From positions 150,625 to 214,624 of the forward strand of contig JBBHKE010002632.1 of assembly GCA_037447655.1 (NCBI GenBank): a DNA stretch of 64,000 bases, written 5' to 3'. This stretch comes from Zygnema cylindricum (Eukaryota; Streptophyta; Zygnematophyceae; Zygnematales; Zygnemataceae). Numbering within the stretch: the first letter of the stretch is position 1; the number at the start of each line of letters is the position of its first letter. This document shows positions 12,195 to 23,334 of the stretch, in pieces. The position numbers and the translations under genes were made by a program. The notes under the pieces are model-generated. The model ran no database searches and had not been told where the DNA came from. It saw only the letters and a list, made by a program, of their open reading frames with translations.

Positions 12195-13353
12195 TACAAT
12201 GGATACTTGTGGACGACATAGGATACTCGTGGACGATAGAGGATTCCAGGAGAGTATTACAACATACCCCGGCGTTTGCATTTTTTCTATATGCCTCATA
12301 GATAGATGTAGTGATGACAGATATAGGGAAATATTGTGTCTCCCACGTCACCTTGTCAGCTATTTGGTGGAGGAATTAGGATATCAGATGGAAATCGACC
12401 CCCCCACGACTTTCCTCAATACACCTAATCGAAAGCTTTCTGTTCGACGACAAATAGTCGACACATAGAAATGGTGATCTATTGATTGGCTATCGGAAAC
12501 TCAAATGTAAGTGTAGGAGAACTTTTTGGCGTTTAAGCCATAACAATGTTAACGAAGCAATAGATATTTTGTCGAGCCGTGTGGGAAATTCTCACATCGC
12601 GTCTAATAAGGTGGCCAACTGGAACCCAATTTGACTATCTTGTATCTGCATTTAGTGATTATAAATTTGAGTTTCCCTATTGTTGTGGAGCAATTAATGC
12701 TACCTATATAAACATAACTCTAAGTGATGTGATGAGGTTTGCAAATTGGTACGACAAGGAAAGGAAATATAGTACCATTTTACAAGCTGTAGTGGCACCC
12801 AATACATGCATATTAGATGCTTGTGTGGGTTGGGCCGGTAGCGTGCATGATGCTCGGGTATTTAGAAATTCTGGCATTGGGAATGCAATTTTGTATAGGG
12901 GAGGGTTGAGAGGCCCTTCAGTTAATGTTGCATAGAATGAAGTTTCACCGTTCATTATAGGAGATGCTGCGTATCCACTCAACTAACACTTGATCACTCC
13001 TTACCCGGGGTCAGACATTCCACAACCTCAAAAGTCTTTCAACTATTTCCATAGTAGTAGATGAATGTGCATCGAGCGAACATTTGGAGTGATAAAACGA
13101 AAATGGGGCATAAAAGACAAAAAAATTGTTCTGGCAAACATAGCATGTGGTTGACACGATCATTACTGCATGCACTTTGCACAACTTGATGATAGATGGG
13201 GAAATACGTTACATTGATGAGGTTACTCCACCTATTACTCGTCCAAACGAGGAGGAAGAGTTTGAGCTGGAGGAAATTGGAACATACACCGATGACGAAG
13301 GCAAAGATCTTCGCGACTTTTTAGCTCAATACATGTACAAAAGGCATGGTTAG
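12195..13353 (+). pseudogene. PIF/Harbinger DDE transposase, decayed
   Basis: The segment from about 12339 to 13353 matches the Harbinger DDE_Tnp_4 nuclease, which cuts and rejoins element ends. Visible pieces are CCGAIN at 12680-12698 (normally CCGAIDGTHI), LQAVVAPNT, GWAGSVHDARVFRNSGIG, IIGDAAYPLN (second acidic residue) and IERTFGVIKRKWG (the Glu helix). A C-terminal TIITACTLHNLMI segment precedes an acidic tail. The first catalytic Asp is replaced by Asn (AAT at 12696-12698). A frame break near 12468, a TAG at 12933 and TAGTAG near 13060 show the gene is dead. It lies in the gap of the PAP pseudogene, convergent with the Myb-like gene at 14837-15326. Confidence 0.85.
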
Positions 13354-13399
13354 AAAAGAGTGTAGACTTGATGTTACTGTTTTGGTCGAGGTTTTATGT

Positions 13400-14640
13400 T
13401 GGATATCATATTTATACTAAAAAAGTTGAACAGAGAGGAAATCGGTGATAGTATTGTGTTGTTTGATCAGTTTTTGACTATAGTTTTTTACTTAGAACAT
13501 GTTTATTGCTTGATGGAGATTTTAAACCCATTACAAGTAATTTTTTTTTTTCTCCTTTTGGAATATGTTTACTTTTATTGAAAGAAATTGATGGAAATAT
13601 TTGCTTCATATTTGGCTATACTTATCATAAATTCTTTATACTATTGTTGTAAAAGTTTCATGAATTTGTTTTTGTTAGAGTTTGTGTTTGTATTGTTTAA
13701 TCAATCTTTTTAGTTATGTGGATTATAATGGATAAGGAATTTTTTGAAGAAATACTAGAGTTAGAGTTTACGGGTACGAATTTTGTTACGTAAAACTAGA
13801 ACTACAGTGTACAGACAAGCACATTTGTCAAATTTTGATGAAATACTCGAATTCCAATTTACAGTTTATAAATATTATTTAAAACTGAAATTAGAGTTTG
13901 CAGATTTTTATTTTTTGATGAAAAACTAGAGGATTTTCCAGGCAACAATTTTGTTAAGCAAAATAAAAACTACAGTTTACTAGGCCAAGGGTTTAGCATA
14001 TAAAACTAGAGCATACAGATATTAAACTTGTCATGTAAAACGAAAAACAAAAATTACATAAACAAGATTTATCATGTAGTCTTGAATAAATACTATATGG
14101 TTATTTTTTTCTCAAAAGCCTTTTGAAGTTTTATATTAAAAAAAGCGAAGAATACACAATTTTAAACTGAATCCAAACATTCGCTAAGCAAACCAAACTG
14201 TCCTACAAAGCGTGAAAACCTTTAAAAATTTAAACTACGAGAAAAAACAGGCATTTGTGAAAAACCACTCTATTTACGCTCGGAAACGTAGAGAAAAAAA
14301 TGACAACTGGTGAGTCTCTAGATTAGGGTTTCATCCCCCGTAAAGATTTTCGTCAACATGAACAATACAAAAAACATACACAGATAAAACATTAATCATT
14401 GCTAACGATACCATAATTGAAAACAAAAAGAAAAAACTTAAAAAACATAAGTTATACCTCGAAAAAACAATAAAAACTAACGAAAAAAAAATGAAAAACA
14501 AAAATAAGTTCAATTTACCTTAAAAATTTGAAGGTGTCTCGGTTGTATCGTTTCCACCACGAGCACTTTTTTGCAAAAGCATGCACAAAGCATCAATTAA
14601 ACCATCCGCACGTCAATCATTGTTTTCCGAATTTGCCTTT
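13400..14640. other. AT-rich spacer between the two Harbinger genes
   Basis: No coding region was recognised. The stretch is mostly A and T runs and sits between convergent genes, as expected inside a Harbinger element. Confidence 0.5.
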
Positions 14641-14836
14641 AACATTTCTCCAAACTGATTAACAGTTTTGTTCGTATCTTCGGCATTCATTTTTCGCATT
14701 TTCAAGGCAATTTCTTGAAGCCTTCAAAATCAAGGGAACGAGCTGTGCTTGAATATATTTCGTTCCTTTTAAGTTTCCCGCTAGTATTGCTATACATGTT
14801 TTTTGGTGATGGATTGTTTTTTGGTGAAGAATTTTT

Positions 14837-15326
14837 TTATGGTGAATAATTGTTTTCTGGTGAAGGATTGTTACTCGGTATTTCACGAAAAAGGTTTTTC
14901 TTTGTTCCACTCCTATTTTCGTTATATGTGCTAAAGCCACTAGGACTAAGCACAAAAGTGTCTCGTACATGCTTAGGTTGGATGTTTTCATTTCCACCTA
15001 TGCCTTCGTCTAAGACTGCGTAAAAGTGTGCGCCAAAGCTTCTTGGCAAATTTTTTTCTATCCTGTCTAATATCGGCATGGCCCAAAGGCATGGCCCAAT
15101 AATCTTGGTTACCGCTAAGTATTTTAGCCTGCCAATCTTTAACCTTCTTAAAATCTTTGTTAATGTTCTCCCACATTTGCCAACAAGTTTGAAAATGTTT
15201 GGACACGCCTTTCTCCTCCAACTGAAGACTTATTAAATTCCACTTCTCCTCCGCGGAGCAATGGGTTGCTTTTAACCCGTTTATCTTTTCTTTGCGAATT
15301 TCAGCCACCTTCAAATAAAGCATCAT
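14837..15326 (-). pseudogene. Myb/trihelix-like accessory protein of a Harbinger element
   Basis: The N-terminal part (14988-15326) has a SANT/trihelix-like pattern, with a cluster of Trp residues in KHFQTCWQMWENINKDFKKV and, later, a DYWAM motif. This matches the Myb-like DNA-binding proteins that accompany PIF/Harbinger transposases and bind element ends. The frame shifts near 15075; the second frame (14837-15079) continues with a KNLPRSFGAHFYAVLDEG segment, similar to the linker after the helix bundle in this family. The pairing with the transposase at 12195-13353 supports one two-gene element. An ordinary trihelix gene fragment is the alternative. Confidence 0.6.
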
Positions 15327-15639
15327 GAGAGCTTCACTTTCAGTCTATCTTTGGTATGTTGATGGTGTTCATGCAGTACTTACACCATTTTTGCCTAAGT
15401 CGACATTTTCTTTTCTATTTTTTTTTATTTGCCTCCCTTTTCTTTCTCCCTCTTTTCCCTATGTTCGATTGTTTGGAATTTCAACCTTGTATGTTTGTAT
15501 TTTTCTGTTGAAGACCCTCTCCATCTATAGGAAACACACATAGATATCAATACAAATATTAGCAATCATCATTTAACATTGCCCACTATGATATTTTAGA
15601 GTTTGTACCAATTACGCTTATTCCGTTACCGTATTATAC

Positions 15640-16340
15640 TTATTATATTCTCCGTTTAGTCCACAGTTTTGATTCTTATTATGTTCTTAGTTTAATCCAC
15701 AGTTTTCATTATTATTCTGTTCTCAGTTTAGTTTACAGTTTTCATTATTATTCTATTCTCAGTTTAATCTACAGTTTAGATTATTATTCAGTTCTTTATT
15801 GTAAGTCAGTTTTGTCCTTAATTCTATTTAGGTTATTAGGTTATTGTGAGTATTGGTGAAGTTTATGGACTGAATTGTTATTTTATTCTTACTTTAGTTT
15901 ACAGTTTTCAGTTTACATTCTATTCTTACTTTAGTTTACAGTTTTCAGTTTACAGTTTTGTCCTTAATACTATTTAGGTTATTAGGTTATTGTGAGTATT
16001 GAGGTTATTGTGAGTATTGGTGAAGATTACAGACTGAATTGTTATTCTATTCTAACTTTAGTTTACAGTTTTCAGTTTACATTCTATTCTTACTCTTGTT
16101 TACAGTTTTCAGTTTACAGTTTTGTCCTTAAGTTTTTTTAGGTTATTTTGTTATTATGAGTATTGGTGATGTTTACAAACTGAATTTTTAGTCTATTCTT
16201 ACTTTAGTTTACAGTTATCAGTTTACAGTTTTGTCTTTAATTCTATTTAGGTTATTAGGTTATTGTAAGTATTGGTGAAGTTTACAGACTGAATTATTAT
16301 TCTATTATTACTTTAGTTTATAGTTTTGAATTCTATGTAG
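15640..16340. repeat. tandem repeat of about 110-150 bp units
   Basis: About five degenerate copies contain CTTACTTTAGTTTACAG, TTTTGTCCTTAATTCTATTT and AGGTTATTAGGTTATTGTGA. Some units are duplicated internally. There is no coding potential. Confidence 0.8.
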
Positions 16341-16349
16341 GAAGAGTAC

Positions 16350-17018
16350 AAACTGAATAAATATTTTAGTCATCTGATTCAATGACATTGTCGCGATTGG
16401 TGCCCCTTCCTTCCAAAATGGTATGATCCTCATTGCCTTGCGCATTTCCTTGCATCGAAACATACTTTTCTTGATGGTCGACAACATTCTGTGTGGCCCA
16501 AACAAGCCCTTACTTTGTGGAATGGCCCCATTATAGTATTGTTGTCTGGTTAGGACAGATGAAATGAGATTACCATAAGGTGGATGTACGGGATGAGGTT
16601 TGGGCAAGGAGAAGGCGAAGGGTTTAAAGCCACCACTCGGAAAAGCCATTATATTGGAAAAACAGAGGAGATGGCAACTACTGTACTATATTGTGCACAT
16701 TTATAAAAGAGGCATGACAAGATGTCCTACAACCAAGATTTTGCCGTCGAACAAGGTGGCTTTGATGTCAGAAGGTACACGCTATTTTCCACATGTAAGT
16801 TTATTATTCACGTCCGTCGTGGATGAATCTGACTTTTACAATTGGACCGATACACGCGTCCAGTAAGCGCAAAGTGTCTTTCTAAGGACAGTCGGAGGAG
16901 ACTATCCAGACACTAGATAGAAGGGGTGTTTGCGTCGAGATTTCAAAATCGGACTGTGGAAGTTTTCGCCAAAAAGTCTGGAGAATCTTAACGAATTTCT
17001 AGTAAACATCTTTTGTAA
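16350..17018. other. unassigned stretch with open frames on both strands
   Basis: A 113-codon frame on the minus strand (16308-16649) and an 88-codon frame on the plus strand (16600-16866) overlap the same DNA. Neither resembles a family recognised here. The stretch may be part of the inserted element. A run of 18 A residues follows at about 17018. Confidence 0.4.
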
Positions 17019-17092
17019 AAAAAAAAAAAAAAAACAGTACAGCTTACTACGGAAAGGTACTCTCTCTAGTAAACAACCCCACTTTTCGTCAG

Positions 17093-18117
17093 ATGGAGGT
17101 TCACCCTTATTTGTACAACGCTACCACCGACATTGTGATCGCGAGACACGTCAACGCCTATGAGAGGAGTCACTTCGTCTACAATATGCGTCTGAACCCT
17201 TGTGGACCCATCGTCGGTGACGGAGGCAACGTGGAAGGAGTTGTTGGGACGTACATTCTCTTTAGCTATTTTTTCTCTCTTTTTCTCTTTTGCTTTGTTT
17301 TCTTTGTTATTTTATTTAGTTTCTCTATTGTCTAGCTTTGGTTTGCCTCTACTCTTTCTCAACTCTTTTTGGACTTAACTTTGGGGTTTATGTTTTGACA
17401 TGTTTTTTTTGTTTTGTTTTTTATGCGCAAAGATTCTTGGAACCTCAATCGAGTATATTGCTTACCGTGAATTGACTTTTGGACATGCCACATTTGAGAT
17501 TATGAATGCCACCAACGCTAAATATGTTTGGTAAGCTATCACTGAAAACACAAGAAAAATAGTAATGGTTTTAGCCTTTTTCTGACGGTGATATAGGTAT
17601 TTAAATTCGATGCGTGACGATAGTGGTTTTGTGGATAGGTGTTCATTTACTACTTTTAATACATTTGCAGCATGGGTACTAACATCTATTGGGTTTGTGT
17701 GGTTGTTACCGTTGAAAATCACGATGTTGATAAACCATATAGAAATTTGATACTTCATATTATTGAGCCTCTATTGATTTTTATAAAGTAATATTTTTAA
17801 ATTTGTGTTCGGTTGATAACTATCAATTAATTTTTCACATTGCTCTGGGAGTCCTTGAGAAGTTGTCAAAAATGTATTACCATCCCGTTTTTGCTTTTCA
17901 TTGATGATAGAATTTCACAGCTGTATATTGGTTTCAATTGAACAATTGAATTATGTTGTTGATTGTCATTCCCATTTGTAATTAACTTAATTTTCCTGCT
18001 CGAACTTGTTAAATTGACTGGTACCAAAATCAGGCTGCCGGAGGAATTGTTGGAGATTCATTTGACCTTGTGAACAAATATTCTACTTGTGGACCAAATA
18101 AGTCCTCTTTCTTTTAG
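17093..18117 (+). pseudogene. purple acid phosphatase pseudogene, exons 10-12 equivalent
   Basis: 17093-17250 matches exon 10 of the intact PAP, including PYLYN, TTDIVIA and HAYERSH-like segments. The metal-binding GHVH is RHVN here, so two ligand-site residues are changed. 17433-17530 matches exon 11 with a 1-nt deletion near 17450. 18021-18117 matches terminal exon 12, but its acceptor AG has become TG. The donors after exons 10 and 11 have the same phases as in the intact gene. No exon 9 equivalent was found. This is most likely the 3' half of the pseudogene at 6600-9300, pushed apart by the Harbinger and LTR insertions. Confidence 0.85.
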
Positions 18118-18510
18118 AATGTTTTTTCACTCTGTTGATTGTCATTCCCATTTGTAATTAACTTAATTTTCCTTCTCGAACTTGTTAAATTGACTGGTAC
18201 CGAAATCAGGCTGCCGGAGGAATTGTTGGCAATTCATTTGACCTTGTGAACAAATATTCCACTTTCATTTGACCTTGTGAACAAATATTCCACTTGTGGA
18301 CCAAATAAGTCCTCTTTTTGTTAGAATGTTTTTTCATACTGTTGATTGTCATTCCCATTTGTAATTAACTTAATTTTCCTGCTCGAACTTGTTAAATTGA
18401 CTGGTACTGAAATCAGGATGCCGAAGGAATTGTTGGCGATTCATTTGACCTTGTGAACAAATATTCCACTTGTGGACCAAAAAAGTCATATTTCTGTTAC
18501 AATGTTTTTT
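17956..18510 (+). repeat. three tandem copies of the PAP terminal exon and its flank
   Basis: Units start near 17956, 18133 and 18339. Each holds TGTTGATTGTCATTCCCATT, an intron-like tract and a terminal-exon copy (from 18021, 18197 and 18404). Copy 2 has an internal duplication of about 32 bp (18234-18297), and copy 3 has lost the TAG at the equivalent position. Confidence 0.88.
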
Positions 18511-18519
18511 TAGAGAGGA

Positions 18520-19530
18520 AGTTAAGGGAGAAAGTTCTGGGCATAGATTTCCCCCTTTTTTTGTTTTTCGTTTATATTGTAGTATATTCGGCAAGACCAA
18601 TCTCTTTTAGGACTGAAAGGAAAGTGAGACCGAGTGAGGCAATTTAGTTTAGAGATTTTGCTACGCATGAGATTGTGCGATAATAAATTGTCTTTTTTTT
18701 TCTAAGAAATTTGTCTCATTTTGAAAATTTTGAATTTGATAATTTGGTTCAATTGAGTCTAAGTTGGATTCTATTTGTCTTGTGCAAATTGAATGTTTAC
18801 TTCTCTGCCCTATTCATGTGGTTGTTTTAATTATGTATATATATATGCCATTTTGTTTCAAGTCGATGACTGCGTTTTGTTTATTTCTTCAATGTTTTTT
18901 TAGAGGAAAATGACATGTTCAGTAAGGTGTGTGCTAGCTTCTTTCGCAAAGTTTTAGTATTTTTTGTTTGTCTATTTTTACGTGATCTTTTGGTTTTGAT
19001 CTTGCTTTCTGTTGTTTCCAACTCATGGGTTATAAAACTTGAATCTTTTCTTTTGTTTTAAACAATTTTTTTCCAGCTGTTGAATGTACTATAGTTGATC
19101 TATCTGATGTATTAGAACTGTCTAGTAACTTATTAATATCGTCTTTGTAACAATCCAATGGCCATTTAGTGACATTGTTATCGTGATATTTTTATGGGCA
19201 TATGTCAAAGTTGTTCAATGACAATCGCATCAAAACAGTATAAGATTCCCGTAAGTTTTGGCATCATCTTATAGCGATTGGGAATGTTTTCATAGAATGA
19301 ATTATTGAGAAACAACATCCAATTTTTAATGCGATGACAAATTCTTGAAACTGTGTGAATTTTGTACGGGTCGCTTCAATGTCTTTATGTTTCCTTCCGA
19401 AATAATTGACGCGAAAACGAAATGATATATAGTTAAAGTTACGTAAAATCTATGTGATTTTTTGCATCAGTTTCCTAGTTGTCCATAGGTGGATTGTGCA
19501 GATCATCATCATCCATTCATCCAGCGTCAT
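18520..19530. other. AT-rich intergenic stretch
   Basis: No gene or repeat was recognised between the PAP pseudogene and the MITE at 19541. Confidence 0.5.
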
Positions 19531-19540
19531 TACTATATAT

Positions 19541-19810
19541 CATAGTTCAAAAGTAGGTGAAAGTAGGCCCATACAATATGCCTATTGTATGCAAAACATA
19601 CAATATGACCTTAAGACCTATATTGTATTCGGACTTATTCGGACCAATTAAAACATTCAGACCAAAAAATTTTATTTACACCGTCAGATTCGGACGATCG
19701 GACGGTGGCTGATCAATATCTAAGAAGATCACATGAAAAGCCCATAACACAACTTACGATAAAGGCGCCGACCAAAGGCCTACCATAAAAACGCCTACTT
19801 TTGAACTATG
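19541..19810. mobile_element. hAT-type MITE, 270 bp, with 8-bp target duplication
   Basis: The ends read CATAGTTCAAAAGTAGG and its inverted match (CCTACTTTTGAACTATG). Perfect 8-bp direct repeats CTATATAT flank it at 19533-19540 and 19811-19818. The 8-bp duplication points to the hAT superfamily. A truncated copy is at 59237-59495. Confidence 0.88.
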
Positions 19811-19999
19811 CTATATATGAGTGAAATCCATACCATGTACTTTGAACCAACATTCAACTTTCATGCATTTTTTTGTGGACAGTAATGTACGGCTTAGTTT
19901 TACCGTACAGTTTTTCGCCCAGCTTCAATTCTAAAGCCACATTGTCGGTGGACGCTTCCAGTTCCAACTGACGCATCTCTAAAGCTCCCTATCCAGCCT

Positions 20000-20370
20000 T
20001 CAGTGACTACAACAAGTGTGGGGGCTTGGAGAGGGGAGTTAGAGGCAGACTGCCTCTGCCTTTTTCTATCCTATTTACAGACCTAGAAAATACACAAATA
20101 TCAACAGTTCTCTTGGAGCCTCATCTCCGACAGCTTGACATAATCTGCGATAAAGTGTCTCGGCTTTTTGCAAAAATCACAAAGACCCTTTGGGGGCCTT
20201 GGTCCTCCAAAATGATCTCTTTCCCCTTTGTACGGTTTCTTTGAGTCCTTCCCCCATCGGTCCCCTCCTGGCGCTCGAAAATGAACCAACGTCTCTTTTT
20301 TTGAAATCGTCCGTACAATTTTCGTACAATATGAGACGTACGAAATTTACGAAATTTACGAAACACGCGA
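20000..20370 (-). mobile_element. internally deleted copia remnant (gag knuckle joined to LTR)
   Basis: On the minus strand the frame from 20289 to 20101 carries a degenerate gag zinc knuckle (CDFCKKPRHFIADYVKL), close to the one at 575-635. It runs almost directly into LTR-start sequence (20100 down to 20000) that matches 4085-4200, with GCAGTCTGCCTCTAACT visible. Nearly all of pol is therefore missing. The remnant lies about 600 bp upstream of the intact PAP start, antisense to it. Confidence 0.75.
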
Positions 20371-20909
20371 ATACTACGTAGTTTTCGGAAAAATGTCCAA
20401 ATCCGTACGAATTGGACATCTATGATTCACGGTGTAGCGGCCAGCGCAGACCTGCCCGGCAACAATTTAAAAGCCGGCTGGTCGGTGAACGCTCCCAGCT
20501 CCACCTGACGTAACTATAAACTGTACCTTCTAACTACGACTATGTACGGATCACGCATAGATTCCGGTGTCGGAATGACTCAATGAAGTGAATGGATATT
20601 CTTGCCAAGCTGTCAATGCCATTTTGCCACGTGTCCTCCCCCTCTTTCCCTCGTGTCACATTTCCATTTTTGCTGCAGGTCTGCCATTCTGGCCATTATC
20701 TTTTCAGTGCGTTCAATAACTTCAAATACTAAATTCGCAAGGTGCTCTTTTTCCCTCTTGCTGTCACTTTTTAACGCTTCACCTTTTCTAAAGCCTTGTT
20801 ATTATTATTATTAGTATTTTTGCAGTTTTTCACTGCAGTTACCATATTCCTGCAGAGTTGTATCTCTCCTCCTCTCTCTTTCTCTATTCAGCACAATAGT
20901 CTTGTGTCC

Positions 20910-23295
20910 ATGTCTCAGTTTATCCGTTGCGTCTTATTCTTTGTTGCAACCCTAACTCCGACTCTTGCTATCCAGCTACCCCCTGCTCCTACTGGTACAG
21001 ACTCTGTCTTGTCGTTTAGCAATATTAATGTTTATGCTCTGGTTTCTCATCTGAATATTAATATTTATGACTCTTGTCTTTTGCATTCACAAAATTAATA
21101 TTTATTACTCCGTCTTTTCACTAACAATGTTAATATTCAACTATTTCCAGTCAATCAGTCAATCAAGCCTAATGTGTTGGTCAGGACTGTAATAATACAT
21201 GTTTAATAATATGCCTAATTTCCCTGCTAGTTCTCTTGAAGATTTTCTCCATATTCTTTATAGAAGCTTTATTTAATATTCTGCATGAGTATGGCTGGTT
21301 TTATTCTTTCCGCATGAAATTCATTGAAGGACGTTAAATGTCATCGACCATTTTTAATAAATGAGCATGTCATATTGTGAATGTTTTATATATTCTATGT
21401 GTTCTATATGTTGTACTCTCTCTGACCGTTTGCACCATACTGGCTCTTTGTACTTTTAATGAGCAATAACATTATTATTTCATATAATTCCCTTTGTTAT
21501 TGCTGTGTTCAAATGTTTTCCTTCCTTCAACTAGTGATCCTTTTGTTGAAAATTTTGTTGCAATTTTTTTTGCAAATTTTGTAAAACTCTGGCTCTTTAT
21601 AACTTTTATGACTGACTGTCTGTCTGCGTCTGTATGCCTGACTGTCTGTCTGTCTGTCTGCTTTTTGTATAAAGATAGTTGGAGTTGGTCTTGGTTTTCC
21701 GTCCGAATTTGAAATGACTAGATTGTTATGCAATGGTTTTGATATGGTTCTGTTTTGAATTTGGAATGAGTTAGACATAACAGCTTCCATTCTATAATAT
21801 AAAGAAAGCAATACGGCATTTTCGTTTAGTCAAAATGTTTTCTTTTCCATGAATGCACCATAGGTATCAAAGGATTAAACCGAGTTAGCTGTGTGAGACA
21901 AAGATACTTTTTGTCAAGTTTGAAATTTAGGAATAAAAGTCTACACTGCCCATCACTATCAGAGTTAATTACTCTAAACACTGTTAAGTGGCCCACAATG
22001 AGCCACGTTGCAGTGTAGCTAAGTCTAATAAAGTGTAAATATTTTCAAACGACAATGACTCTAATAGCGATGTGAGGTGTAGTGAATGAAAAAAGATGTA
22101 TAGTTTTTAGTTAAACATTTACAAAAACTTAGTTTTTTTGTGCCTTTCGGAAGAGCATAAAATTTGAATGGAGAAGACAAAGCATCCATTTGTCTAAACA
22201 TTTACTCCCTCAGTTAACTGTTTTTGAATTAGACTCCTGATACGTGCTTAACGACTAGAGGAAAAAACCTTTCTGTGTGGATATTTACTCTCTCGGTTGA
22301 GAAATTTTACACAAGACTCCTGATACTTGCTTAATTACCAGAGCAAAATTAACGTGAAGCCTTAAAAACTAAAAAGAAATAAATAATTATAGGTGAAGGC
22401 TTGGCGTCCTAGAGCAAGTTTTTGGTATATCGGTATTTGAACATTTGGTACATTGGTATTTGACCAGGTGAAGTGTACGATCTTAAACCGGATCCCGACC
22501 TAGAGATTCCCAAATGGCGTAAACCTTGGACTGGTCCTGATATTCCTCTCACTTATGGCTACCAGACGAGGTCCAATTTTCCAGAGCAGGTGAGTTGTTC
22601 TGAAATTGTGATTCCTTAGAAAATGAAACATGATTCATCTTAAATTGTTGTCGTTGTCGTTATACTGCTGTTTGTGCTTGGTATTGGACTTCCCTGGTCG
22701 CATAAATTTTCGACATGTCGTTTAATGTGTTTTTTGTAAGGTGATGTGTTGTTTAATATGTTATTTTTAATGTGTTTTTTATGTAATGTGTTGTCTGGCA
22801 AACACAGACAACGGTTTTAGTATTTGTTGGTCTTTACAAGTGGATCTAAGTGTTTTCTTTTTATTTCTTTTTTCATGGCAATTTCAGGAAGAGATTTCAA
22901 ACAAGATCATATTCTTTGTTAAGGGTCACTAGAAAAGTACTCTTAAGAGCATGATTATTTTACATGATTGATTTATCTTGCATTGCACATAAGCAAGCAA
23001 GACTTGGCAGTTTTTTATTTTTTTGTTTAATTTAATTACGTTTGGATGTGTTTTTGAACCAGATTGCACTTTCTCCAGCAGTCCGAGATGGGTCTTTTTT
23101 GTTTGTTAAATGGCTCACCCCTCAGTCTGGCACTCAAACAGAAGGGGAAGTTAGTTATGGACTTTCTCCAGATGCCCTCACAGAGGTTTCCAGGCAAGTC
23201 TTTATCAGTTTATTTATCTCTTACCTCCACCCTCCCTCTCCTCCCTCCCTCCCTCCCTCCCTCCCTCCCTCCCTCCCTCTCTCTCTATCTCTCTC

Positions 23296-23334
<39 letters not shown>

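Noticed and set aside
20796-20909. Upstream in-frame start for the PAP
   Set aside because: The frame is open back to 20796, but that codon is TTG, not ATG; the first ATG is 20910.
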